Part shown: positions 7,673-13,468 of the stretch, one piece after another
Position numbering within the stretch: the first letter of the stretch is position 1
Layout: every line of letters begins with the position of its first letter
NCBI GenBank assembly: GCA_003552605.1
Contig: PUNN01000530.1
Coordinates: 1 to 13,468, forward strand
Source of the DNA: Phycisphaeraceae bacterium
GTDB lineage: Bacteria > Planctomycetota > Phycisphaerae > Phycisphaerales > Phycisphaeraceae
DNA length: 13,468 bases
Direction of reading: 5' to 3'
Translations under genes and position numbers: made by a program
The notes under the pieces: model-generated
Seen by the model: only the letters and a program-made list of their open reading frames with translations
The model's database searches: none
Told to the model about the DNA's origin: nothing

Positions 7673-9753
7673 CACGCACGCTCCTTCCCGGCAATGACCG
7701 CAAGCACCTGCCGCGGTGTGAGGGGCATCGATTGCACCTGCGTCCCGATCGCATTGGCCACTGCACAGGCAATCGCGCCGCAGGTGGGCACGATCGGCGG
7801 CTCACCGAGGCTGTTGACCCCGGGGTCGTCCCGCGAGCGCCAGATCACGGGTGTGATCTCGGGCACATCACGCGGCCCGGCGATCTTGTACATGTCCATG
7901 TTCGGGTTCACCATCGCCCCTGTCTGCCGGTTGAGAATACGGTCCTCGAACAGGCAGAAACTCAACCCCTGAATCACCGCGCCCGTGATCTGGTTTTCAA
8001 CAGTGTGGCGGTTGACCGGAAGACCAACGTCCTGAAGGGCGACGATGCGGCGGACGTAAACGATCCCGGTTTCGATGTCTACATCGGCCTCGACGAACTG
8101 CACGGCATCGCTGCCGGTCGGCTGCTTCCAGAACTCACCCTCATCATCCGCGCTGAACGAGACCCGTTCTTCACTGAGCAGCCGGCAGGCACGGCCCCAT
8201 TCCATCTGCCGATCGTCGGGGCCGCGGATCACACCGTCCTCGATTGAAAGTCCTTCGGTGTCGTCGAGTTCCCACTCGATGGCCACGAGGTCGAGGATGG
8301 CCTTCTTCGCCTTGTCGGCCGCCATGAATGCGCGGGGTGCGACGAATCGGCTGGTCACCGAGCCGCCACTGGCAGGGCCGAAGGGGTATTCACTGCGGCC
8401 GATGCGGACCTTGAGCTGATCGCGGCCGATGCCGATGTGCGTGGCCACCACATCGCCGAGCATCGTCCGAAAGCCCGTGCCGATGTCCTGGGCGCCGTTG
8501 AGCGCTTCCACGGTGCCATCGCGGTAGACGTTGACGGTGACACTCGCCCGGCCGCGGCTGTTGCCCCAGTCGCCGACACCGACCCCGTAGCCACGCCGCA
8601 GAGCTCCATTGTCCAGATCAACGCCGCCATCGCGGCGTTTGTCCCAGCCGATCATCGCCGCGCCGGCATCAAACATCTCTTTGCGCACATCACTGGTCTC
8701 GTTGACCCGGCGGAACTCGAGCGGGTCCATGCCGATTTCACCGGCCATGCGGTCCATCATCAGCTCGATGGCGAACAGGGCCTGGGGGTGGCCGGGCGCA
8801 CGCATGGCTCGGGGCGGTCCGCCGTTGAGGTTCACATCCTCGTGTGACCGGGCGATGGTGCCGAAGTCGTAGCGCGATGGGTTGCGCACGCCGCCGCCAC
8901 CGCCGCCGGGGCCGACCGAGCCCCACGTGGCGATGCGCCCGCCGCGGATGCGCCCTTGCCGGCTGATGCCGAGACGCATGTACTGCAAACTGCCGGGCCG
9001 GTTGCCGGTATCGAGCTGTTCTTCCTTCCGGTTGCGCACCACACGGCAGGGCTTTTCAAACTTCTTGCTCATGCGCGCGGCGAGCGTGCCTTCAGCGCCG
9101 GGGCCGAACTTGCTGCCGAACCCGCCGCCCACGTGCTCACAGTTGAAATCAACATCGCTCGAGGGCAGATCGAGCTCCCGCGCCAGGCCATCGCGGAAGC
9201 CGAAGGTGCTCTGCGTCGAGCCCCACGCCCGCGCCGAATCACCCTTGTAATCGACCAGTGCACCGTGAGGCTCCATGCAGCAGTGGGTCTGCACCTGCGT
9301 CTGGTATTCGGCCTCGACGGTCACATCGCTGTCCTCGAGCGCGGCCTCGGCATCCTCGATATTGTCGGGCGCATCGAGCTGATCAAGCGGTGTCCGCTCG
9401 CGTTCGATGCGCGTCTTCGGCCGCTCGACGTCGAATCGCAGATCGAGGGCGGCCATTGCCTCTTCGAGCGCCTTTCGCGATTCAGCGCAGATATGGCCAA
9501 GCCGGTCACCGTGGTAGCGGCCGCGCTCACGATCGATCTCGACCTCGAGCACCCCTTCGACATCGCGGGCACGGTCAACGTGGCGGCGCGTGATGCGGGC
9601 ATCCCCGTAATCACATCGGATATAGGCCGCCCAGAGCATTTCGGGCAGGTAGTGGTCGGTGGTGAACCGCGCCTTGCCCGTCACCTTTTCGACCATCTCG
9701 ATGCGTGGATGGTCGTTCTCGAGTGCCACACGGTTGTCATCACGGTAACTCAT
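7672..9753 (-). CDS. Molybdopterin-binding catalytic subunit, PaoC/YagR-like xanthine dehydrogenase family
   Basis: Large subunit that hydroxylates an aldehyde or N-heterocycle at the molybdenum centre using water. It has 693 residues, slightly shorter than PaoC (about 730). ATG 9753 has AAGGAGG 7 nt upstream and overlaps the stop of the [2Fe-2S] gene (ATGA). The N-terminal a/b-hammerhead domain begins near VTGKARF. Cofactor-binding elements include MEPHGALVDY, GGGFGSKFG (from 209), AMRAPGHPQALFAIE and TSRFVAPRAFM. The C-terminal SLGEPP supplies the expected catalytic base at E651. A run of six glycines (283-288, VGPGGGGGGV) is unusual for the family and lies in a loop before the AMRAPG element. 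Substrate cannot be assigned; an aldehyde oxidoreductase role is inferred from the PaoABC-like subunit set. Confidence 0.92.
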   Translation of the reverse strand: MSYRDDNRVALENDHPRIEMVEKVTGKARFTTDHYLPEMLWAAYIRCDYGDARITRRHVDRARDVEGVLEVEIDRERGRYHGDRLGHICAESRKALEEAMAALDLRFDVERPKTRIERERTPLDQLDAPDNIEDAEAALEDSDVTVEAEYQTQVQTHCCMEPHGALVDYKGDSARAWGSTQSTFGFRDGLARELDLPSSDVDFNCEHVGGGFGSKFGPGAEGTLAARMSKKFEKPCRVVRNRKEEQLDTGNRPGSLQYMRLGISRQGRIRGGRIATWGSVGPGGGGGGVRNPSRYDFGTIARSHEDVNLNGGPPRAMRAPGHPQALFAIELMMDRMAGEIGMDPLEFRRVNETSDVRKEMFDAGAAMIGWDKRRDGGVDLDNGALRRGYGVGVGDWGNSRGRASVTVNVYRDGTVEALNGAQDIGTGFRTMLGDVVATHIGIGRDQLKVRIGRSEYPFGPASGGSVTSRFVAPRAFMAADKAKKAILDLVAIEWELDDTEGLSIEDGVIRGPDDRQMEWGRACRLLSEERVSFSADDEGEFWKQPTGSDAVQFVEADVDIETGIVYVRRIVALQDVGLPVNRHTVENQITGAVIQGLSFCLFEDRILNRQTGAMVNPNMDMYKIAGPRDVPEITPVIWRSRDDPGVNSLGEPPIVPTCGAIACAVANAIGTQVQSMPLTPRQVLAVIAGKERA

Positions 9754-10427
9754 GATGCCGCCTCCTTGGCCGCCGCGGCCTCGACCGCATCAAAGATGCG
9801 CACGTAGGCGGCACAGCGGCAGATGTTGCCGCAAAGGCCCTGCTTGATCTGCTCGCGGTCCGGTGCGGGGTTGTGGTTTAGCAGCACGCGGGCGCTGATG
9901 ATGAAGCCGGGGATGCAGTAGCCGCACTGGCTTGCATCGTGATCAACAAAGGCTTGCTGCACGGGATCAAGCCTGTCGCCATCGGCGAGTCCTTCGATGG
10001 TGACCACCTCGCGGCCGATGCAGTCGATCGCGAGCATCATGCAACTGTTGACCGCCTCGCCATCGACCATGACCGTGCATGCGCCACACGAGCCGCGATC
10101 GCACACTTCCTTGCTGCCGGTCAGGTCGAGCTTTTCCCGCAGCACCTGGAGCAGCGTTGTCTCGGGTGTGATTTCGACCTCGTGCTCGGTGGCGTTGACT
10201 TTGAGGTTGATCTTCTGCCCCGTGGGAGGAAAACGCTTGATCCCCTTGCCGGTGGCCACATCGTGTTGGCCGGCCTCGGTCTTGAGCGGGCCGACACGCA
10301 GCAGGGCGGCCCCGGCCATGGTCGCACCGGCGCCCTGAAGAAAGCGGCGCCGGGTGAGGCCGAGCTTCGGTGAGCCCGGTGATTCAGCGGGTTGCGGCGC
10401 TTCGTCGGGTCTGCCGTGTCTGTCCAT
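9750..10427 (-). CDS. Tat-exported [2Fe-2S] subunit, PaoA/YagT-like
   Basis: Small electron-transfer subunit with two [2Fe-2S] clusters. ATG 10427 is preferred over an upstream in-frame TTG because AAGGAG (10433-10438) lies 5 nt before it; this gives 225 residues. A twin-arginine signal occupies roughly residues 25-44 (TRRRFLQGAG, then an Ala/Gly-rich hydrophobic stretch), so the folded complex is probably sent to the periplasm. The plant-ferredoxin-like cluster uses C109, C114, C117 and C129. The second cluster, in the helical domain, uses C168, C171, C203 and C205 (QCGYC and NICRC). The common CRCGTY is CRCAAY here, a mild change. It is the first gene of a four-gene operon and faces xdhC across a 146-nt divergent gap. 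Confidence 0.93.
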   Translation of the reverse strand: MDRHGRPDEAPQPAESPGSPKLGLTRRRFLQGAGATMAGAALLRVGPLKTEAGQHDVATGKGIKRFPPTGQKINLKVNATEHEVEITPETTLLQVLREKLDLTGSKEVCDRGSCGACTVMVDGEAVNSCMMLAIDCIGREVVTIEGLADGDRLDPVQQAFVDHDASQCGYCIPGFIISARVLLNHNPAPDREQIKQGLCGNICRCAAYVRIFDAVEAAAAKEAAS

Positions 10428-10432
10428 GTCGG

Positions 10433-10438
10433 CTCCTT
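10433..10438 (-). promoter_or_regulatory. Shine-Dalgarno AAGGAG that fixes the start of the [2Fe-2S] gene
   Basis: On the minus strand AAGGAG lies 5 nt before ATG 10427. It would fall inside the coding region if the upstream TTG were the start, so it decides between the two. Confidence 0.85.
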
Positions 10439-10443
10439 GGCGT

Positions 10444-10456
10444 CTCAATCATTGAG
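10444..10456. promoter_or_regulatory. Inverted repeat CTCAAT-C-ATTGAG, possible operator
   Basis: A perfect 6-1-6 inverted repeat centred at 10450, about 17 nt upstream of the [2Fe-2S] start. A one-base spacer cannot form an RNA hairpin loop, so a protein-binding DNA site is the more natural reading. No cognate regulator is encoded in the window. Confidence 0.4.
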
Positions 10457-10483
10457 TAGATTCAACACGCCCGTGCTCAAGTG

Positions 10484-10497
10484 TGGCCGATCGGCCA
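10484..10497. promoter_or_regulatory. 14-bp perfect palindrome TGGCCGATCGGCCA
   Basis: Lies near the middle of the divergent gap between the hydroxylase operon and xdhC. It could be an operator serving both directions. GC-rich palindromes of this size are not rare in such a genome, so confidence is limited. Confidence 0.35.
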
Positions 10498-10556
10498 TGG
10501 GTTGCGGCGGTAGGTAGCGATGCTGTCGACACGACCGGCCGCGCGACTCAAACTGG

Positions 10557-10569
10557 GGATATGATATCC
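10557..10569. promoter_or_regulatory. Inverted repeat GGATAT-G-ATATCC next to the xdhC start
   Basis: A second perfect 6-1-6 inverted repeat, ending 4 nt before the xdhC ATG and so covering its ribosome-binding region. It has the same geometry as the repeat at 10444 but a different sequence. It is AT-rich relative to its surroundings. Confidence 0.35.
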
Positions 10570-10573
10570 GGGC

Positions 10574-11383
10574 ATGGCCGAGATTACCACCCATTTCAAT
10601 AGGTCGATGGAAAATCAGCCTCCCGACGGGCCCTATGTGCGCGTGGTGGTGGTCGATGTCGACGGCTCGGCCCCCGCCGAGGCCGGCGCAGACATGATCG
10701 TCACCGCCACGGGGCTGCACCGCGGCAGTGTCGGCGGCGGCCGGATCGAGGCCCGGGCGATGGCCGAAGCCTCAGCCATGCTCGCCAATGAGTCGACCCC
10801 GCCGACGCGATTCGTCCAATGGAACCTCAAACACGACATCGGCATGACCTGCGGCGGGGTGATGAAGCTGTTCTTCGAACGATGCAACCTTCCGAAATGG
10901 CAAGTGGTTATATTCGGTGCCGGCCATGTCGGGCAGGCTCTCGCCCGCCTTTGCAGCACGCTGCCTTGCCGGACGGTCGTGGTTGACCCGCGGCGTGAGT
11001 GGCTTGATCGCCTGCCGCAAACGGACACACTCGACCGTGTTCACCTCGATCAGCCAGAGGCTTTCGTCGAGCAATTACCAAGCACTGCTTTCATTGTCTG
11101 CATGACCCGCGGACATGTCACGGATGTGCCTGTGCTCGATGCGATCTTTCGCCGCGAGCAACTGCCACCTTTCGTGGGGGTGATCGGCAGCCGGAGCAAG
11201 GCGGCGGTATTGAAGCGGGAACTCGCCGAGCGCGGTGTCGAGCCGCAACGCCTGGAACGACTGGTATGCCCGGTCGGCTTGCCCATCGGCGGGAATCACC
11301 CCGGTGAAATCGCCATCAGTATCGCAGCACAACTGCTCGAACGTCGAGACCGCTGGATGGCCGGACAGGATGAGCGCATGTAG
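10574..11383 (+). CDS. xdhC: XdhC/CoxI-family molybdenum cofactor insertion factor
   Basis: Chaperone that binds the molybdenum cofactor and loads it, after sulphuration, into xanthine-dehydrogenase-family enzymes; PaoD does this for PaoABC. The 269 residues include the N-terminal XdhC/CoxI domain (GSAPAEAG, then GSVGGGRIE), CGGVMKLFFE, and a Rossmann domain starting VVIFGAGHVG with G115. GVIGSRSKAAVLKREL and PVGLPIGGNHPGEIAISI close the C-terminal domain as is usual for the family. ATG 10574 has only a weak ribosome site; ATG 10607 is an alternative start. The gene is divergent from the PaoABC-like operon it presumably serves. Confidence 0.9.
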   Translation: MAEITTHFNRSMENQPPDGPYVRVVVVDVDGSAPAEAGADMIVTATGLHRGSVGGGRIEARAMAEASAMLANESTPPTRFVQWNLKHDIGMTCGGVMKLFFERCNLPKWQVVIFGAGHVGQALARLCSTLPCRTVVVDPRREWLDRLPQTDTLDRVHLDQPEAFVEQLPSTAFIVCMTRGHVTDVPVLDAIFRREQLPPFVGVIGSRSKAAVLKRELAERGVEPQRLERLVCPVGLPIGGNHPGEIAISIAAQLLERRDRWMAGQDERM

Positions 11384-11405
11384 CTTGGGTGGCATGCTCA
11401 GCGGC

Positions 11406-11417
11406 TTCCGGGGGGGG
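11406..11417 (+). repeat. Single TTCCGGGGGGGG tract downstream of xdhC
   Basis: The 12-nt tract contains the TTCCGGGGG core that forms tandem repeats in the GH4 gene and, inverted, in addA. It lies in the 147 nt between the xdhC stop and the terminator, a stretch in which I see no gene or other signal. Confidence 0.55.
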
Positions 11418-11530
11418 CGCAGCCGATGGCATGAGAGCCCGCGGCCGGGGTTGCCGGCATGGCGATCGGGCTTGAACTGGGACTGAGAATCATCCTCGCT
11501 TCGGCTGTCTCGTGAGGGCATGGCCGGCGC

Positions 11531-11560
11531 AAAAAAAAGGTGCCGCAGGGCGGCACCTTT
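11531..11560 (-). terminator. Intrinsic terminator of the DJ-1-like gene
   Basis: Read on the minus strand, AAAGGTGCCGC and GCGGCACCTTT form a perfect 11-bp stem with a 3-nt loop (11536-11560), followed by a run of eight T residues that partly overlaps the stem. It begins 26 nt after the stop of the minus-strand gene. On the plus strand the stem follows xdhC but has only a three-T tail, so it would be weak in that direction. Confidence 0.92.
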
Positions 11561-11586
11561 CAAGCGCATGATCATCTGCGGGCGGT

Positions 11587-13176
11587 TCAGTCATCATTCT
11601 TCAGCAGGCGGACGGCATCGGCCACCGTGTCGGCACCTTCCGCCGTGATGAGCCGGTCATCAGTGCGGTAGGCCGGTTCGTGGACGTAACTGCCGCCATC
11701 GCCCCCGAAGCTCCAGCGGACCTGGTCCGGCGCGGCGAAGCGCTTGCCATCGAAGCGTTCCTTGCGCCCGAGATAAAGGCTGTCGAGGCCGAACGCCACG
11801 ACCGTGGCGCCGATATCGAGCTTTTCGACAATCCAGTCGAGCCGCTGCTCGTGAGCGCTGTCCTCGGCATCCTCCGGCCACCAGGTGCCGGGGGCGATGA
11901 TGAGAGCATCCTCCGCGAGGTCACCGGGCTCCTCGAACGTGCCCGTCACCTCCGCGGGGACACCGTTCTTGCCGTGAATCCAGCCGCGCTTCGGTCCGAT
12001 GACGGCCACCTCGTGACCTTCAATCTGGAGCCAGCCGCGCATGGCGGCGAAGGTGCGGTCATCAAAGCCCTTGTCCAGCACGATCGCGGCGGTGTAGTGG
12101 GTCGGTTCCGGGTCGCTCACGCTGCGCTTCGCCGCGGCCTCGTGGCCGAGGCTGCTCAACTTGTGGATGAAGTCGCCCGTCTCACCCTCGACGTGGACGA
12201 TGCGGTCATCATCGAGCATGGATCGCAGCGCCTCACCCGCCTTGCGAATGCCCGCTACGGGGCGGTCCGCTTCGCGAAAGCGGGTGATGAGGTCCTTGAG
12301 TGCATCATTGTCGCCGAGTTCATCGACCGCATCGCCATCACTGACGATGAGCATATCGAAGTCGCCGGGCTCATCATCATCCTCTTCGAGGAAATCGGCG
12401 ATGTTGTTGTGGCCGATGTGGCGGGTATCACCGCCCTGCGAGACCAACCCGCCATCGAGCAGGGCCCATTGGGTGCGCCGGTCGGGCGAGGCAAGGACGA
12501 TGAGAAAACGCGGATCGGTCGCCGCCGGTTCGATTCCGCCGCGCTCGCCGAAAAGCTCGATCATACGCTGCGTGAACGGGACGACATCCCAGGGATACCG
12601 GGCTGTGACAAGGTTGCCATCGGTGACGACGGCCTGGTCGATGTAGGTGCCCATCTTCCCGGCGATCCAGTCGTCTCCGATCTCATCCTTGATCGACCAC
12701 AGGCCGGTGGTGACGCGGCCTTCGAGCAGGCCGGCCCTCGCCAGCAGGCGCGGGCCATGGCAGACGGCACCGACCGGCATGTCCGCTTCCATGAACCGCT
12801 GCACAAGGTCGAGGGCCTCGGGGTACTCCTCGAGGTTCCCCGGGCTGTAACCGCCCGGAATGTAGAGCCCGAGGTAATCCTTGATATCCACTTCATCGAG
12901 CGCGAGGTCGGCCTCATAGTCAAAATCACGGTTGCTGTGGCCGGCTTCAACCGTGCCACGCTCGGGGCCCACCACATCGATCTCGTACCCCGCGGCACGC
13001 AGCCCGTAATAGGGCTGCCAGAACTCACCGGCGTTGTAGCCTTCCCCGATGAGCACGAGGATGCGATCCTTGACCTTGTCATCGGCAACCTCACTCGGAT
13101 TGGCCGCCATCGTCGGCAGGCTGATGGCCAACATCATCACGGCGCTGGTGAAAAGGGATGAGTACCTGGCTGTCAT
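11587..13176 (-). CDS. Secreted protein with three tandem DJ-1/PfpI-like domains
   Basis: The 529-residue protein starts with a Sec-type signal peptide (hydrophobic residues about 8-22, likely cleavage after TMA near residue 24), so it acts outside the cytoplasm. Domain 1 (about 36-215) is a complete DJ-1/PfpI unit with E51 in the usual acid position, an IPGGY loop (106-110) and the nucleophile elbow AVCHGP with C139-H140. Domain 2 (about 222-335) is shorter and has R311-K312 where the Cys-His pair should be. Domain 3 (about 358-528) keeps the overall pattern (IIAPGTWWPEDAE, YVHEPAYRTDDRLITA) but reads G463-L464 there. DJ-1 superfamily members include glyoxalases, deglycases, proteases, amidotransferases and chaperones; this one's activity cannot be chosen. 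AAGGAG lies 8 nt before ATG 13176. It has its own promoter and terminator, so it appears to be a single-gene unit. Confidence 0.87.
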   Translation of the reverse strand: MTARYSSLFTSAVMMLAISLPTMAANPSEVADDKVKDRILVLIGEGYNAGEFWQPYYGLRAAGYEIDVVGPERGTVEAGHSNRDFDYEADLALDEVDIKDYLGLYIPGGYSPGNLEEYPEALDLVQRFMEADMPVGAVCHGPRLLARAGLLEGRVTTGLWSIKDEIGDDWIAGKMGTYIDQAVVTDGNLVTARYPWDVVPFTQRMIELFGERGGIEPAATDPRFLIVLASPDRRTQWALLDGGLVSQGGDTRHIGHNNIADFLEEDDDEPGDFDMLIVSDGDAVDELGDNDALKDLITRFREADRPVAGIRKAGEALRSMLDDDRIVHVEGETGDFIHKLSSLGHEAAAKRSVSDPEPTHYTAAIVLDKGFDDRTFAAMRGWLQIEGHEVAVIGPKRGWIHGKNGVPAEVTGTFEEPGDLAEDALIIAPGTWWPEDAEDSAHEQRLDWIVEKLDIGATVVAFGLDSLYLGRKERFDGKRFAAPDQVRWSFGGDGGSYVHEPAYRTDDRLITAEGADTVADAVRLLKNDD

Positions 13177-13237
13177 GGTGGATGCTCCTTACTACGGCAG
13201 GCTCGGGGTACATGGGGATCAAGCATTGTCCTGTCTG

Positions 13238-13265
13238 ACTATAGGATAAAATATCTGGATGTCAA
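13238..13265 (-). promoter_or_regulatory. Sigma-70-type promoter of the DJ-1-like gene
   Basis: On the minus strand a perfect -35 TTGACA (13260-13265) is followed by 16 bp and the -10 TATAGT (13238-13243). The spacer is AT-rich against a GC-rich background. Transcription would start near 13230, leaving a leader of about 55 nt. This is the best promoter match I found in the window. Confidence 0.75.
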
Positions 13266-13293
13266 AGGGCATCTCTGACCGCGCAGGGCGAAG

Positions 13294-13310
13294 GGTGCAT
13301 GACATGCGCC
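13294..13310. promoter_or_regulatory. Inverted repeat upstream of the DJ-1-like promoter
   Basis: GGTGCATG-A-CATGCGCC is an inverted repeat with a one-base centre and one T/G mismatch in the arms. It lies about 30 bp upstream of the -35 box, where an activator could bind. Assignment as an operator is speculative. Confidence 0.3.
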
Positions 13311-13324
13311 GCGGGCATTTTTCT

Positions 13325-13357
13325 CCCTCTCCCCTCTGGAGAGGGCCGGGGTGAGGG
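13325..13357. repeat. REP-like palindromic repeat
   Basis: CCCTCTCC (13325-13332) pairs with GGAGAGGG (13338-13345) around a 5-nt loop, followed by a CCGGGGTGAGGG tail. Sequences of this form are familiar to me as dispersed intergenic repeats in many GC-rich bacterial genomes. The last bases of the window (13457-13466, CCCTCACCCC) are the inverse of the tail, so a second, inverted copy probably begins at the right edge. No gene is seen between 13177 and the end. Confidence 0.6.
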
Positions 13358-13468
13358 GGGCTCAGTGCAAACGCCCAAATGCTTCATGTGCCATCTTCCC
13401 CGCCTTATGCAGGGGTCGGCCTTCGGTTCAGCCACGGCACGACCGGCACGGATCTACCCTCACCCCAG

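Noticed and set aside
8956..9807. 283-codon plus-strand frame opposite the molybdenum subunit, and similar long frames at 42-821 and 1092-2084 (minus, opposite addA) and 3138-3890 (minus, opposite the GH4 gene)
   Set aside because: All lie wholly or almost wholly opposite well-supported genes. Long antisense frames are expected at this base composition and none shows family motifs.
10428..10448. TTG 10448 as start of the [2Fe-2S] subunit
   Set aside because: The strong AAGGAG at 10433-10438 lies downstream of it and is well placed for ATG 10427.
11384..11530. Possible small gene between xdhC and the terminator
   Set aside because: No frame here has a start, ribosome site and meaningful translation; only the G-tract at 11406 stands out.
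11680..13161. 493-codon open frame on the plus strand opposite the DJ-1-like gene
   Set aside because: It is the mirror of a GC-rich gene that has a signal peptide, domain motifs, promoter, ribosome site and terminator. Its own translation shows no recognisable domain and it has no ribosome site.

Overview
The window is GC-rich, densely coded bacterial chromosome. Gene content (an AddA-type helicase-nuclease, a GH4 glycosidase, a GT4 glycosyltransferase, a Tat-exported molybdenum hydroxylase and a secreted DJ-1-like protein) and the many in-frame Pro- or Gly-rich runs fit a free-living Gram-negative heterotroph. A planctomycete such as a member of the Phycisphaerae is my best guess, but no marker gene proves it. 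I see no rRNA, tRNA, CRISPR array, transposase or phage gene.

Left part (1-6430, plus strand): the C-terminal 960 or so codons of an AddA/RecB-like UvrD-family helicase-nuclease, whose N-terminus lies upstream of the window; a GH4 NAD/metal-dependent glycosidase with an unusual Gly/Ser repeat insert; a GT4 glycosyltransferase; and a MocA/MobA-type nucleotidyltransferase. The gaps are about 60-190 nt and contain hairpins, so a single operon is possible but not shown.

Centre (6471-10427, minus strand): a tight four-gene operon, in transcription order a Tat-signal [2Fe-2S] subunit, a molybdopterin subunit, a FAD subunit with an extra cysteine cluster, and a 78-residue Cys-rich protein. All three junctions overlap (ATGA, TGATG, TGATG), and each internal start has a strong Shine-Dalgarno sequence. 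The arrangement resembles the periplasmic aldehyde oxidoreductase PaoABC (YagTSR). Genes for making or inserting the cofactor flank the operon on the opposite strand: mocA converges on its 3' end and xdhC diverges from its 5' end. The pieces therefore suggest one module: MocA makes the cytosine dinucleotide form of the molybdenum cofactor, XdhC delivers it, and the folded holoenzyme is exported by Tat.

Right part (11384-13468): a canonical intrinsic terminator, a secreted protein with three tandem DJ-1/PfpI-like domains of which only the first keeps the nucleophilic cysteine, its near-consensus sigma-70-type promoter, and a REP-like palindromic repeat close to the window edge.

The points most worth a second look are the coupled Cys-rich small protein, the three-domain DJ-1 protein, and a shared TTCCGGGGG core found in two in-frame tandem repeats and one intergenic site.
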